Numbered from the stretch's first letter, positions 1 through 10,010 are shown. The stretch: DNA of 16,900 nt from Dichomitus squalens LYAD-421 SS1 (GCF_000275845.1 NW_006766910.1:1-16900); one strand, 5' to 3'. A program made the numbers and translations. Notes: a model not told the origin generated them from the sequence alone.

Positions 1-160
1 GCGCGCCACAACAGTCCACAGCGCATGCATGGCAGGCAGCGTATGATCGCGCCAGATCCAAGCAGCGGTTACACATTGATAACGATGGCAAAAGATCCAG
101 GTGAGCTGCGAGCTTACAGATCGCAGCACGCAGTGAGCGGCGCAGATTCTGCAGCGTCGA
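1..160 (-). mobile_element. Leader of a Ty1/copia-like retrotransposon, running off the window edge
   Basis: This stretch lies between the primer-binding site (161-175) and the left edge of the window. It should be the untranslated leader of the minus-strand copia element whose 5' LTR is at 176-545. I see no gag reading frame within these 160 bases. The assignment rests on the adjoining LTR and primer site. The rest of the element, with gag-pol, would lie to the left of the window. Confidence 0.55.
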
Positions 161-175
161 GCAGGGCTCATAACC
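161..175 (-). other. Primer-binding site matching the anticodon arm of initiator tRNA-Met
   Basis: The plus strand directly outside the LTR reads GCAGGGCTCATAACC. From memory this is the anticodon stem-loop of eukaryotic initiator tRNA-Met, with its three G-C pairs and CAT anticodon. The minus strand is therefore complementary to an internal part of that tRNA, not to its 3' end. Drosophila copia is known to use such a half-tRNA primer. The site abuts the LTR without a gap, which fixes the element's orientation as minus and makes the LTR at 176-545 the 5' LTR. Confidence 0.75.
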
Positions 176-545
176 TGTTGAACCCGGGGGGCGAAGGCCT
201 CTCCCACGGGTGGCAACGACAGCGGATAGCCTGCAACTCACCTAGAAGGGTTGTTGGTTGTAAGAGGCTTGTTAGAGCGATGAGAGGAGATGTTCGAGTG
301 AACTGAACTGTAGATTGGGGGTACAGAGGTCCCCTATATATACTACTGTACATCTGTGGCTACGTAGTACTATACAGTACATTCCCAGGATGCACAGTCG
401 CACAGAGAAGCAGTGTGTACACAGCGAAGCTGTGTGTGTACCACATGAGTAGTATAGCCTCGGTTATTGCAGTAACCGGCTGTGCCGTTCCATATCTTGT
501 GACGGCTGTGTTAGGCAAGCTGTGTAGACCAGCGCCTGTTCAACA
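176..545 (-). mobile_element. 5' LTR of a Ty1/copia-like retrotransposon
   Basis: This 370-bp LTR has perfect 8-bp terminal inverted repeats, TGTTGAAC at 176 and GTTCAACA ending at 545. A second copy at 10011-10380 differs by eight substitutions and has the same length. Read on the minus strand it has a TATA box (334-342) followed by a pyrimidine-rich stretch, as expected for a promoter-bearing LTR. The 5 bp on either side (TAACC and ATCCA) do not match, so this is not a solo LTR. One side is the primer-binding site, and the other (546 onward) is an interrupted host gene. The expected target duplication partner lies outside the window. Confidence 0.85.
334..342 (-). promoter_or_regulatory. 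TATA box of the copia LTR
   Basis: The minus strand reads TATATATAG, followed by GGGACC and a C/T-rich tract. The same motif recurs at 10169-10177 in the second LTR copy. Its place within an LTR bounded by inverted ends makes it the likely core promoter of the retrotransposon. Minus-strand transcription would run toward the left edge, through the primer site. Confidence 0.6.
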
Positions 546-1354
546 ATCCAAATGGAGGGGGGAGCCTAAAAGTGTAATATCCACTGTTCCCAGAGCTGAT
601 GACCCCGGAGACAACGATTATGAGAATGCATAGTAATTGCTATATGATTGCAGGCTCACCAAAGGTTGTCAGCAACAGTACGATGGAGAAAACTCTTACA
701 CGGTTCCCTGGCCAAAGCAACAAAGCTCGCCAACACACAATCAAATCACTCAAGAGTATCTAGGAGAAATGTGAAAGTGTTGTTACAGAATACGGTGTGG
801 TCAGAAGACCAGGACGTACGTTGACTGTGAGTGCCGCCGTATTTGCACAGGATCCATAGTTTCCGGGACCCAAGGCAAACGGGCCTGCAATTGACGGTGG
901 GGAGCTTGCAGTAATCTTGGGATCCCAGAGAATCGTCACCGACTTGATTATATTGACAAGAATAATGGCCTGCATTTCTAGAACAGTGATGATGACAGCC
1001 GTTGTGATGGATGCATAGAGCAGAACGAGGGTCGAACCGAGGACAGCGGTAGTGAAAGGATGAGTATGCCGTTGCCTTCGGATAAATGCGAGCGTTTAAG
1101 CAACTGAGTAGGGATTGTGGATGTAGAAAGCGGCAGGCTTACTTCAACAGAGACATAAACACCACGAGGACCAGAATTGTGAAGCATCCTGAAACCCAAC
1201 TCGGTTAGTTATATTGACAGATAGCGGGATTAGTAGTCAGCTTTGAACGACCATATAGTGCAGCAGACAAGACGATCTGCCTTATCGCTCCTGTAGTGTG
1301 AGCAGTGATAATGTCCCACCCAGATGTATCAAACGTGACTATCGAGCTTGACAT
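546..1354 (-). pseudogene. Multi-pass membrane protein gene, 3' end cut off by the copia insertion
   Basis: I read five exons on the minus strand: 1354-1252, 1188-1143, 1075-820, 759-660 and 595-546. They are separated by GT-AG introns of 60-67 nt and keep one open frame of 185 codons up to the LTR border. The start is MSSSIVTFDT. Four hydrophobic segments are visible: around VLSAALYGCFTILVLVVF, around TTAVLGSTLVLLYASITTAV, the stretch ending DLIVCWRALLLW, and VFSIVLLLTTFALGTVDI. The tryptophan-rich VCWRALLLWP motif and the segment spacing match a basidiomycete-expanded family of uncharacterised integral membrane proteins. I do not know its function. The protein breaks off after the fourth helix where the copia LTR begins, so the remaining helices are lost or lie beyond the retrotransposon. 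I see no stop or frameshift inside the remaining part, which suggests a recent disruption. Confidence 0.7.
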
Positions 1355-2649
1355 GAGAACGATCTCGTGTGGTCGCTAGTGGCGGAAGGTGTAAGACGGG
1401 GTGATGTGTTAGGGCAGGATGGCAGAGAGACCTAATATATGTACGGGAGCACAGGGCAACTTCTGAAAGGAATGGTAAGAGTCTTTCCCTGGTGCTTCGG
1501 CACAAAATCATCAGTATCAAATTTGACACAATGTCACAATTACCGTAGCCCTAGGCTGCTTCTCTGATCATGTCCTTGTGACCGAGTCACATTCTGTCAG
1601 TAAGTGTTACAGAAAGAATAGCCCGGGCATCGATAATGTCAGACGTAGACTAGGAGCTTCTAACCATACCTTGTCCATGCCACAAGTATCGAGTTGAGGA
1701 ATCCTTGCTGGTGGCAGACACAGCGTCTCCTCTCAGAGAAAACCCATAGCTTGGCACAGTTGCGGTGCGAATTGATTATTCTGCTTTGGATCCTTAATAT
1801 CTTCTCAGAAGGTGATGTAAAACTGGCATGTCCTTCTCCAACACCGGTCATGAGATTCTGCGCTTGTCCCATGCCATAGAGCTTTCTCGCATAGACTATG
1901 TATCGACAGATTCAAACTACGTCGTTCCAGGCTTTCCTGATTGCGTAGCCATCAAATGTGACTCCATTCCGCTTGAATTTTGTGGCTATGCCTATGGGCT
2001 CAGCCAGTCATCATCAGACCTTGCACTTCGGCCTGGATGACGGCATGAGTGTCTAGTGCTGTGAATGGCAGACAGTCTAACTTACCAGACAACCCTGCAG
2101 GCGATGGCAATAATTGGGGGGCAGCTGAGCTCTGGACTTGAAAACCTGTTAGAGGCAGTATTCTGTGCCCGTTGGCTTGATAGATGATGAGGACACTGGA
2201 AAGACAGATCTGATGCGTGTCCCACGATGATCTCGTGACCGATCAATCAATGTGTCAATGCCGCCTGCACTCACTGATGAACCTGATACTTGATCATAGC
2301 ACGATCCGTTGTGTTGAGCTCAGAGACGGGTACCAAGGGGGTTCCTCACCCGGACACCCCACTTCAAGACCCAGTTTCTTGTCAGCGGCGCTGGAGGATA
2401 GCGGTGCAATTTAAATTTGTATCATGATGAGATGCTCTCTCTGGTCGTAGAACTAGGAAAAACTGTGGATTAGGTGGTATCCTAAGCTGTGTCGACGGAG
2501 CTTCAAGGTTTTCGTTACTGATAGCTTACGGTACACTCCCTGTATTACTGGGAGTTGTAAGTGAAGAGCATGTTCAGCGCCAAGGGCTGACATGGGTGAC
2601 ATGCAAGTAAGCGATGCAGAGGATAAACCGATTACAGCGATTGGACCAT
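1355..2649. other. No convincing gene; upstream region of the membrane-protein gene
   Basis: The first few hundred bases would hold the minus-strand promoter of the membrane-protein gene; I see no clear TATA box. The best open stretch is 1828-2040 on the plus strand (70 codons), with a protein-like composition. An in-frame stop lies just upstream, I found no convincing splice partner, and I recognise no family. It may be a gene fragment. The rest shows short mixed frames only. Confidence 0.4.
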
Positions 2650-2963
2650 CAGCAAAAGTGTAAAAATCTTTTGCCGTATTGCCCGTTCAGGCAATACTCA
2701 GCGAGAGCGCGCAATATACGTCAGATCATGCGCTGTCATGGGTGGTCTTGCAATGTCGTAAATATATTGCAAGACCTTGCAATATCCCACAAGACCAGGC
2801 AATATCAGCAATACCGGGCAATACTTCGCATTATCGCAGGTATTGCGAGGTATTGCTGGTATTGCGCGCTCTCGGAATACATTTCCGGTATTGCAAGACC
2901 GTGCCACAACTGGCGCTTCAGGCAATGTCCGCAATCCTGTAGGATATTTTTACACTTTTGCTG
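2650..2963. mobile_element. 314-bp MITE with CAG..CTG ends and dense GCAATA repeats
   Basis: The ends are inverted repeats of 18 identical bases beginning CAGCAAAAGTGTAAAAAT. The dinucleotide AT lies directly outside both ends (2648-2649 and 2964-2965) as a candidate target duplication. The interior carries about a dozen copies of GCAATA or its complement TATTGC in both orientations. Such dense subterminal motifs are usual for transposase-binding sites. No coding capacity was seen, so it would need a transposase from elsewhere. An alternative parse puts the ends at CATCAG..CTGATG with AC duplicated. The element at 11642-12565 has the same CAGSAAAA end type. Confidence 0.7.
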
Positions 2964-3571
2964 ATGACTGAGCGTGAAACGTCTCTAGTAGTGTCTATCC
3001 TCGTTAGCTTCCACTCGTACTTGCAAATGCAAGCATAGGGGGCGTTGGTGAGACGGATGATACACTAGACCAGTCAGATTGCTTCCAACGTAGACAGTGA
3101 TGGAGCGGAGCAGCCGCAGAAGTAAAGAAATGAGGAGGGCGTAACTACATAATCTGTTCCAGGCACCGTAAAAGGGAAGCCATACAGCGGGGAGACATGC
3201 CATCTCCGTTGCTTGTGAATGAAGATAAGAGCAGAGTATAAGAGGAAGTTCACAGCTGACCGCAAGTCTGCTATGTGAGCATGGAGTTCAAAATGTGTGA
3301 TGTCACACGCTGCGACTTGTCAACGCGCGCTGTCGGAGCTGTCACTTCCTCTGCAATTAGTAGTACACTTGACCTCAATCCGGCTGTGGATGCAGTTGCA
3401 CAGCAACTGAACGATAGATATATAGTGATTATTCCTTGCAGTTTCATCAGAGACTTGCTGAGTCGCATCATTATCCTGTCCGCCGAGTCGCATCATTATC
3501 CTGTCTGCTGAGTCTATCGCCGCTAGCTTGAAATATAAGCGATCTGACTCATCTGAGGTACCATCCACATT
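2964..3571. other. No gene seen between the MITE and the 12-kb element
   Basis: Both strands contain only short frames without recognisable protein motifs. The only structure I see is a two-copy 25-bp tandem repeat near 3460-3509. The stretch ends at the TT dinucleotide (3570-3571) that borders the proposed Plavaka element. Confidence 0.4.
3460..3509. repeat. 25-bp tandem duplication, two copies
   Basis: The unit beginning GAGTCGCATCATTATCCTGT starts at 3460 and again at 3485, and GAGTC begins a third partial copy. The copies differ at very few positions near their 3' ends. It is probably a replication-slippage duplication; no function can be read from it. Confidence 0.75.
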
Positions 3572-3660
3572 CATTACGGAAACCCCCCCCCCCCGCGAAT
3601 CCAACTAAGCGAGCTTTTTTAGAGCTAAAAAGCGGCATTAGTTCATTAGTTCGATTATAT
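3572..3660 (+). repeat. Left terminal inverted repeat of the Plavaka element
   Basis: It starts CATTACGGAAA, then eleven C and GCG. About 15 bases absent from the other end follow, then CTTTTTTAGAGCTAA. Two tandem copies of CATTAGTTC follow (near 3637-3655). The inverted counterpart is 15596-15643. The C run looks expanded relative to the right end. Confidence 0.5.
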
Positions 3661-4126
3661 TAGCCCCCCACTAATGAAGTTCGGCTATGTGTGGTTATAA
3701 GGCCGTTAGTTCAATCTATGAGGTTCAGTGAATAGATGTTATATCTACATTAGCTTCAAATTAGTGCGTCGATAGATGCCGATTATTCACGGTGAGATGT
3801 TTGCAGGGATAGCGCTATATTGCTTCACCCGACTGCTAATGACACGACTACACAACCAGGGTATGATGCGACACGTTAGCTACTATGTGAGTCCTAGGGT
3901 ATGCGAGATATGAGGTTGGTAGCGGGAATGGTCTAAACGACTATGAAGGGCACTATTAAAAGGATGACTACATAGGAATGTCCGCGACACTAATAAATGC
4001 GTCACAATAAATACGAGGCATGTTAAAAAGAATGGGGGATATGGAGGAGTGCACGAGGGAGACAATGAAGCATAGGATATATCACCGGTGAGACAACGTC
4101 CAGCTGCAACGGCCCAGGGGGAGGGA
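3661..4126. other. Left subterminal region and 3' flank of the DUF6532 gene
   Basis: No gene was seen. The stretch contains further TTAGTTC, CACTAATG, CATTAG and GCTAATG words scattered in both orientations up to about 3842, which resemble subterminal transposase-binding motifs. The part nearest 4126 should be the 3' untranslated region of the minus-strand DUF6532 gene. I did not find a clear polyadenylation signal on that strand. Confidence 0.4.
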
Positions 4127-7100
4127 CTAGTCGACGTCCATGGCCGCGAAGTCGACGTGAGCGAGGGCGGTGTTCGTGTGTGGGAGATGTAGGAAGGGCA
4201 TAACTGTGTCACTTTTCAAGAGATCATCAGCTTCAGTGATATACAGGTACTGGGGAAAACACGTACCACATTGCGCGCGTGAATAGGCGGTGCATCATGA
4301 TGTGATAACCCCGCGCATTCTCCGACTTGATACCTTTGAGAAGTACAATGTGCTCATTATAAACATCTAGATAGGCATCAGTGGAGAATCGCTGCGACTT
4401 GTTGAGGCCGGATTTCCAATCTGAGAGCGCGGCATGTATCTGGGGGTGTATAGTAATATCAGCGTCAAGAGAATGAGCACCAAAGCAAATATTCAAGCCA
4501 TATACCGCGGTACCAACAAGTGCGACCATGACCATGGGCACTTCGCACTCATCCTGGCGCTGAGGAAGTGTCGACGCGAAGATAGCTGGCGCCGCATTCA
4601 CAATGGAATGCGGGCCAGTGAAGAACGCAGCGCACAGTACAGCCACAACACAATCGTTGAGATATGGCTTGTTCCAGGGGACGGTCCGCTTGCCATTCTA
4701 TTGATAGCGAACAAGCAAATTGAAGACAAAGAAGTGAGCCATGAAAATGGAGGAAATGACCGTGGTACTTGCCTGCTCAGTGTACGGGTATATGTAGGTA
4801 AGCCATTCGAAGAGACCATTGACGAGGGCGGTTGTGTCTGGGGACGTCGCAAGGGGGTAGTGAGCTACGACGTTGGACTGTGCACACTTCTTGACAACGC
4901 TACGGAAGCTACTTATCCGCTGCTTAGTCTGTGCAAATGGTCGGAAGTGCACAGACAGAACGTGCGTGAGCTTTGAAGATGAACGAAGAGAATATTACTC
5001 ACAAGGACAACCAGGGGATTGATGAACTCCTGGTCATCGTTCAAACGTCTGCCGAGGCCGAGGTATTTGAAGGTCTGCGCGGCCTCAATAAGGGCCGTAC
5101 GAATGAACTGAGAGGCAGTGAAGTGGTCGGGGAAGGCGTGCTCGGTGAGCAAGAAGACCTCGAGGCGGGGTATGGTCGCACGGATGATAGCACGGATGTG
5201 AAGGTGTTGCGGGTTGAGGAGGACGGGAGCACCAGGCGCAGCTGTGACAATGGTGTAATAAGCAGATGGGAGGAGATTATGATCAACGGGGGGCTCGGGC
5301 GTAGGCTGAGGGGTCGCGTCCTGGGGAGGTGCAAGGTCTTGTGTGTTCCCGAGAGCATTGACGACTGTAGTGTCTTGCCCGAGCCCATTGCCTGTCGGAG
5401 GGCCCAGGGGTGTAGCCGGCACAGGTGCGGGAACCTCAGGAGCAGGAATAGCAGCAGGTTGCAGCGTTCCAGGGGCCGCAAGCCGCAGATTATTCATATT
5501 CATGTTGCTCACGGTAGGACCATGTTGACGGGTGGGCAGGGCCGGCAATGCAATGACAGATGTTGAGCGCGTTGCGACGTCGGCTTGAGGAATTGTCGGC
5601 GACGCATGGTCAGTCCTAATGCCCCCTGCCCTTGAGGGACCGGGCGCCGGCGAGGAGTCCTGGGCCCATATGGGTGTCTAGAACAAGAGTAGTGATAAGA
5701 ATGAAACAATGTAAGAGAAAACCGGGGGAAGCGATGGGGGCAGGGAACCGACCTCGAGGAGCTGGCGGTCTGTGGGTGCGCTGTTCTGAGCCTGTAGTGT
5801 TGCGCAAGGCCGGGCTCAAAGCCCTGAAGCCCCGGGTACCCGGCCCCCAAAAGCCCGGCCCAGCCCAGCCCGACGTCGGGCTTTCAGGGCTTGGGGGCCC
5901 GGCTTGAATGTCTGCAAGCCCGAGCCCAGCCCTCAAGCCCGGGCTTGAGGAGGACCTCTGTATCTGACCGCGTAGGACCTTGAACAGCCGTCCGAGATGC
6001 TAAAAGGTAAGTCAAGGCGGTGAAAAGTAAGGGTCGACTCACAATGCTTGACAGTGATGCCTCTCGGCGGACCTGGTGCAGATGGACACGGCCGGTCGGG
6101 TGAGCGCTAGACCTGCCTGATTCAGGACTGCGGCTCACAGGGTTCGTACCATCTTCTCTTCGCCAAAAGTGGCCATTGACATGCTGCTTACTCTTTCTTT
6201 CATGTGTAGCAAGGCCTACAAATGAGCTGAGGTACGTGTCAAATGCTAATTCTTCATGTATATGTGATAGGCCTAAAGCCCGGGTTTGAGCCCGACCCGA
6301 CCCGGACCCAGCCCGAGCCCACCACTAGGGCCCGGCTCGAGGGTTCAGTGAGCCTGAGCCCTCCAAAGCCGGGCCCTAGCCCGGGGTTTTGAGCTCGGCC
6401 CGGCCCTGCACAACACTATGAGCCTGTGAAAGAGATGGAGATGATTAATATGTCGACAAGGTTCAAATGCCGCATAGTGGGCGCAAACCTTGTTCGCCCG
6501 GCGTTTGCCCTTCTGGACTGCCAGCGCATGCCCATACCCTTCTTCACCCCCACCATGTTCTCCTTCGCCATTTTGCAGGTCTCCGCTGGCCGACTCACCA
6601 CCACAGCCAGGACGATCGGGCTCCAGCTCGGATTCTGAAGACGATTCAAAATCGTCAAGCTGTAGCTGGTACGTCTTCCCCGCGATCGGGGCGCCACAGG
6701 TGGGACGGGGCTCGGGGGCCTTACCCTTGCCCTTCAGTGCAGTTGCTACCAATTCTGAACCATCATTCCACATTGCACGCTAGGACAACGCTAGTGAGTA
6801 CTTCCCATTGACAAGCCAAAAAATACTTACCTCAGCCTCGAGGGTAGCGGCAAGTTGCTGGCCATCCCCTTCAAGATTGAGGTTGTCGCCGGACGCGGAT
6901 AGGTCCTCGAACTCAGAGGCACTCGGACTATTGGGGTGCTGGCCTTCGTCTGAGGCACTCAGACCGGCCTCCCAATCCTCGTCAGCCTCGACTTGTGACT
7001 CGTTTTTAGGCAACGCGGTCTTCTGGGTTGACCTCGCAGCGCTGCGAGTGTTCCGCGCAACCACCTGTGAAGTGTCTGTTGTGTGTATAGGTAAGGAGGT

Positions 7101-8726
7101 CATTCTTGCGATATATATTCTGTTGTAACTCACTAGCATTAGTTTTGGGTGCACCGTCGCGTTTGCGAACCTGTGGAGTAAGGGCCTTTGGGGGTACAAT
7201 TTCGCTCTCTCTAACTTGTTCAGATACCTCGCTATGAGTTCTGGTAAGACCGGAAGCTGTTATGGGGCCCGCAACATGGTTAGAAAGGCATCGGTGATAC
7301 AATAGATTAAGTGATGCAATGCTGACCTGGCTTTGAAGCTGCACCTTTTTTCTTGCTTGGGCGGCCCCCAGTCGAGGCTGACAGTTTCTTGGCCTGCGCA
7401 CGCTTACTAGGAGGATTCGCAGCACCGACCGCTACAAACGTCTGATGAGCAATGGTCCGAACACGTTGTACCCTCCACGAGCAAGGACTTTGGCGCTCCT
7501 CTCACGTACGCATCGCACCGCCACCGCATATGTGAGTTGCCTTGGTTCAGCCCCGTTTTCCCCTTCATGGACTCGAGTAGTGCTCTCAATTATGCCCAGG
7601 GTCCTGTGGACGACAGAGAAGGGTCCAGGTCTCCAGGTTCATCGTCTATACCTCCCGCACCTCATTCTGGCGCTCAGCTCCGAGTTGCAGGCACTCCCCA
7701 TCATGGTCATATACGCTGACGCTCCACATCGCTCTCGCCTGTCCTTTCGCTGCAGGGTTATTATAGCCGCGTCTCTCCTCAGGATCTTCCGCATTTGTAG
7801 AAGCACAAAGCCCACCCCATGCGCCCATGCGCAATCGCAGACAGTGCACATGACACTGTGGGCGTCGTCACCTGCCTGCGCAGGACCCTCAGACATCTAG
7901 CGACACACGAAGCCAAAATGCCTCAAGGCACACTCGGTCACCACCAAGGGCTACAGCATCCCGACCGTCCCGTGCGACAAGCGTGAGAAGCGGATTCTCA
8001 CCCTCAACGTGGGTCTATGAGCGTCATGAACCTTGGAGAGGTCTGCGCGAGGGAGCACTTCCACACGGAGAGGTGCATCTGCTCTGGATCTTATTGAGCA
8101 ACGTGGTGCGTCTGCGTCTCCCTCAAGAGCCCGTCGTTTTTCTTGATGTGCTGCGAACAAACAAGGACTCACAAGACAAATCTTTGGCAGCTGGTTTCTT
8201 GCCTTTCTTGGACTTCGCCTGGGAGACGGCGTCAGCTCCCACAGAATCGGAGCCGGTGCGCTTGCGTTTGCTGTGAGCATCTCCGGCGGCTGTTAGGTCT
8301 CTTAGAAGATTGTTCTACCATTGTAGGTGATATTCAGAGCGATACGTACCTTGGCCTGGCAGAGGAGTGTTCGATTTCGACTTACGACGACCGGCAGATG
8401 GCGGCGCTGGAAGAGCTGAGTCTTCAGGGAGTCCCACACCTAGGCCTGACAGTCGGATATATGTGAGTAAGTACAGTGACATATGAAATGGAATTTGCGT
8501 CTGGCTTACTCGTATTGGCTACATTGACAGGGTGTTGTGAGAAGTGACCGGAGACAGCCGCGACGGAAGCCTTTGTCGAGGCTTCTCCACCTTTCAGATG
8601 CTTCGACGGCATGTCTGAGATGGTCGGCTGCTGGGCAGTGCAAGCGGAGCCTTCAATGGCGGGTTGCTGTGAGTGGCCGTGTTGTTTCTGGTCGCCGTTA
8701 CCAGAGCGAGTACGTCGTGTTGACAT
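4127..8726 (-). CDS. DUF6532-domain protein, 12 exons, 857 residues
   Basis: Minus-strand exons: 8726-8510, 8439-8350, 8289-8173, 7431-7327, 7256-7134, 7075-6831, 6779-6489, 5791-5753, 5677-5003, 4928-4773, 4697-4267, 4211-4127. They total 2,574 nt, and I see no internal stop. The start is MSTRRTRSG. Residues 1 to about 560 look disordered, with basic patches (SKRKRTG, KSKKGKK) that could be nuclear signals, acidic/serine stretches, and a proline-rich part near 480-545. From about 569 to 830 the sequence matches DUF6532: IIRATIPRLE, TEHAFPDHF, TKQRISSFRSVVKK, YIYPYTEQ, AAFFTGPHS, PMVMVALVGTAVY, and a final H-MM-R segment. DUF6532 is abundant in Agaricomycetes and has no known function. Most introns are 50-75 nt. 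Two are long because of insertions (7432-8172 and 5792-6488). Intron 4698-4772 begins with GC. The gene lies divergently beside the Plavaka transposase and may be transposon cargo. Small exon 5753-5791 and some acceptors rest on frame alone. Confidence 0.8.
5795..6418. mobile_element. hAT-like MITE, 624 bp, with 8-bp target duplication
   Basis: The ends are inverted repeats of TAGTGTTGYGCARGGCCGGG, matching at 19 of 21 positions. The 8 bp TGAGCCTG is duplicated exactly outside both ends (5787-5794 and 6419-6426). An 8-bp duplication with TAGTG-type ends is characteristic of hAT elements. The outer 150 bp on each side are GC-rich and full of GCCCGG/AAGCCC words in both orientations; the middle (about 5960-6270) is more mixed. 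No transposase frame was seen, so it is non-autonomous. It sits exactly on a splice acceptor of the minus-strand DUF6532 gene, whose copy is regenerated by the duplication. Confidence 0.9.
7490..8161. mobile_element. Probable 672-bp insertion in an intron, bounded by an 8-bp direct repeat
   Basis: The 8 bp CAAGGACT occurs at 7482-7489 and again at 8162-8169. Removing one copy plus the DNA between turns the 741-nt intron 7432-8172 of the DUF6532 gene into a 61-nt intron, the size of its neighbours. That makes an insertion with target duplication likely. The ends show only weak inverted similarity (TTGGCGC against TTTGTTCGC), and I recognise no transposon family. Short open frames on both strands have no family I can name. 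It could be a captured gene fragment or a degenerate element. Confidence 0.45.
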
Positions 8727-9124
8727 GGCTCTGCCAGCGACGAGCCGCAGGAAGGGCGGTGCTCCGCAAATTAGAGTAAAAAGGATGAATAGACACTAAG
8801 GAATGTGGATGTAGAATCGGGAGGATAGGATATTGCAGTATGAGTCGAAGAAGATGGAAGAGGTAAGAGGGGTGATGATGGTAGTTGTGCCACGTTGGAG
8901 CCTAATGTTGGCTGGTACAGTAGACCCAGCCCCGATCAAGCATGAGCGCGCGGATTGGCTGCTTTTGTAGTCTGGCTAGCCACCACATTCAAGAGCCGAT
9001 AACCCGCACCGATCGTATTCTAATAGGGACTACATCTCTGTTAGTAATCCTCGTTCAAGTTTGTACTGGTTTCCTGCTTCTGACCTCCCAATCCAATTGT
9101 TCTCCTCTCTTTCAGACTCTGCAC
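8727..9124. promoter_or_regulatory. Divergent promoter region between DUF6532 and Plavaka transposase
   Basis: About 400 bp separate the start codons of the two outward-reading genes. The DUF6532 side is C/T-rich in the transcribed direction, as in many fungal promoters. On the transposase side a likely 5' untranslated intron ends at CTCTCTTTCAG just before the start at 9125. No clear TATA box and no copy of the Plavaka terminal sequence was seen here. The absence of an end here supports both genes belonging to one unit. Confidence 0.45.
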
Positions 9125-10010
9125 ATGCACCTTTTTTCTCGGCCTGTCGCAGGCTCTTCTCAGGCAACTCTACAGGCCTCGAACGACCCCAGACGGTGTG
9201 GAGGATGTCAGAAGGTCTTTTCACTGTCGGGTCTCACCAAACACTTAGGGCAGACCCACCAAACAGATTGTATAGCCTTCCAAAACCTCCGCAACGCAGC
9301 CCTATCCATCACGACTCTTGCCAGTGTTTTTCCCCCATCGGTCGACCAGAATCCGGAGGAGATCGACGTCGATCCGGTACCGGCACTTCCGCCGTCGCTC
9401 GAAGCTTGCGACCTAGAAGATGAGCCCATCCCCTTCGAAGGGGACTACTATGGAGACTACCCCTACGACTTTTTCGCTGATTCCTCTGGTGCCCCTCCGG
9501 GGTCTCCTACCTCGGAGTCGTCCGAGGATGAAGAGGACGACTTGCTCGACCTGCCGCAAGAACCTTGGGAGCCCCCTCCTCGCCCTCAGGATTCTCCCCC
9601 CTCTCCGAGTACTGCTGCTGAATTTGCACCACAAGAGCCCACCATGCCTGACGCTTCTGGTCCCATGCTCCCAACCACTGCTCAACGCGCCTCAGTTGAG
9701 AAGACTGCTTGTTGGAAGACGTTCATCGTCAAGTTTCCATCTGCCGACGCTGGCGCTCCTATTCTCGACGCAACTCCTTCCTCTCCAGCATATACCTTGT
9801 ATGCGAACGCACTCAGCCCAGAGAGTAGTTTGGCTGAGGCAAACATCTATTATTCTTTCACATCAGAGCGGGACTGGAAGGTTGGACGATGGGGGAAGTT
9901 GCGAGGCCCAGGGTCAACAGCGCTAGACGAACTTCTAGCCATCGAGGGGGTACGTTTGACTTTTTCTTCGTTGTGAGCTCTTCCGACAACCAAACACTTG
10001 TTGTACTGCT

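Noticed and set aside
176..545. LTR at the left as a solo LTR like the one at 10011
   Set aside because: The flanking 5-mers TAACC and ATCCA differ, and the left flank is a tRNA-Met-complementary primer site, so it is the end of a longer element.
1694..2040. Possible small gene on the plus strand
   Set aside because: Frames overlap on both strands, an in-frame stop precedes the best one, no splice partners are convincing and no family is recognised. It is kept only as a remark on the intergenic stretch.
2650..2963. CRISPR-like or satellite array of GCAATA words
   Set aside because: The words are 6 bp, irregularly spaced and in both orientations, inside a bounded inverted-repeat element. There are no unique spacers of constant length.
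4973..5566. Long plus-strand open frame of 197 codons
   Set aside because: It is antisense to the largest DUF6532 exon (5003-5677), whose minus-strand translation has clear family motifs. The plus-strand frame is a shadow.
5812..5960. GC-rich AAGCCCGGGC repeats as a CpG-island promoter
   Set aside because: The same words occur inverted at 6270-6410 and lie within a hAT MITE with an exact 8-bp duplication. They are subterminal transposon motifs.
6345..6425. Extension of the DUF6532 exon at 6489-6779 straight through to the MITE
   Set aside because: A 65-nt intron with a good acceptor begins at 6488. Reading on enters the GC-rich MITE and ends in a stop, while the spliced frame continues into recognisable sequence.
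8942..9124. Upstream ATG at 8942 in frame with the Plavaka exon, which would add 61 residues
   Set aside because: The added part is hydrophobic and unlike the family's N-terminus, and it contains what looks like a 5' untranslated intron ending CTCTCTTTCAG. The ATG at 9125 just before the zinc finger is a better start.
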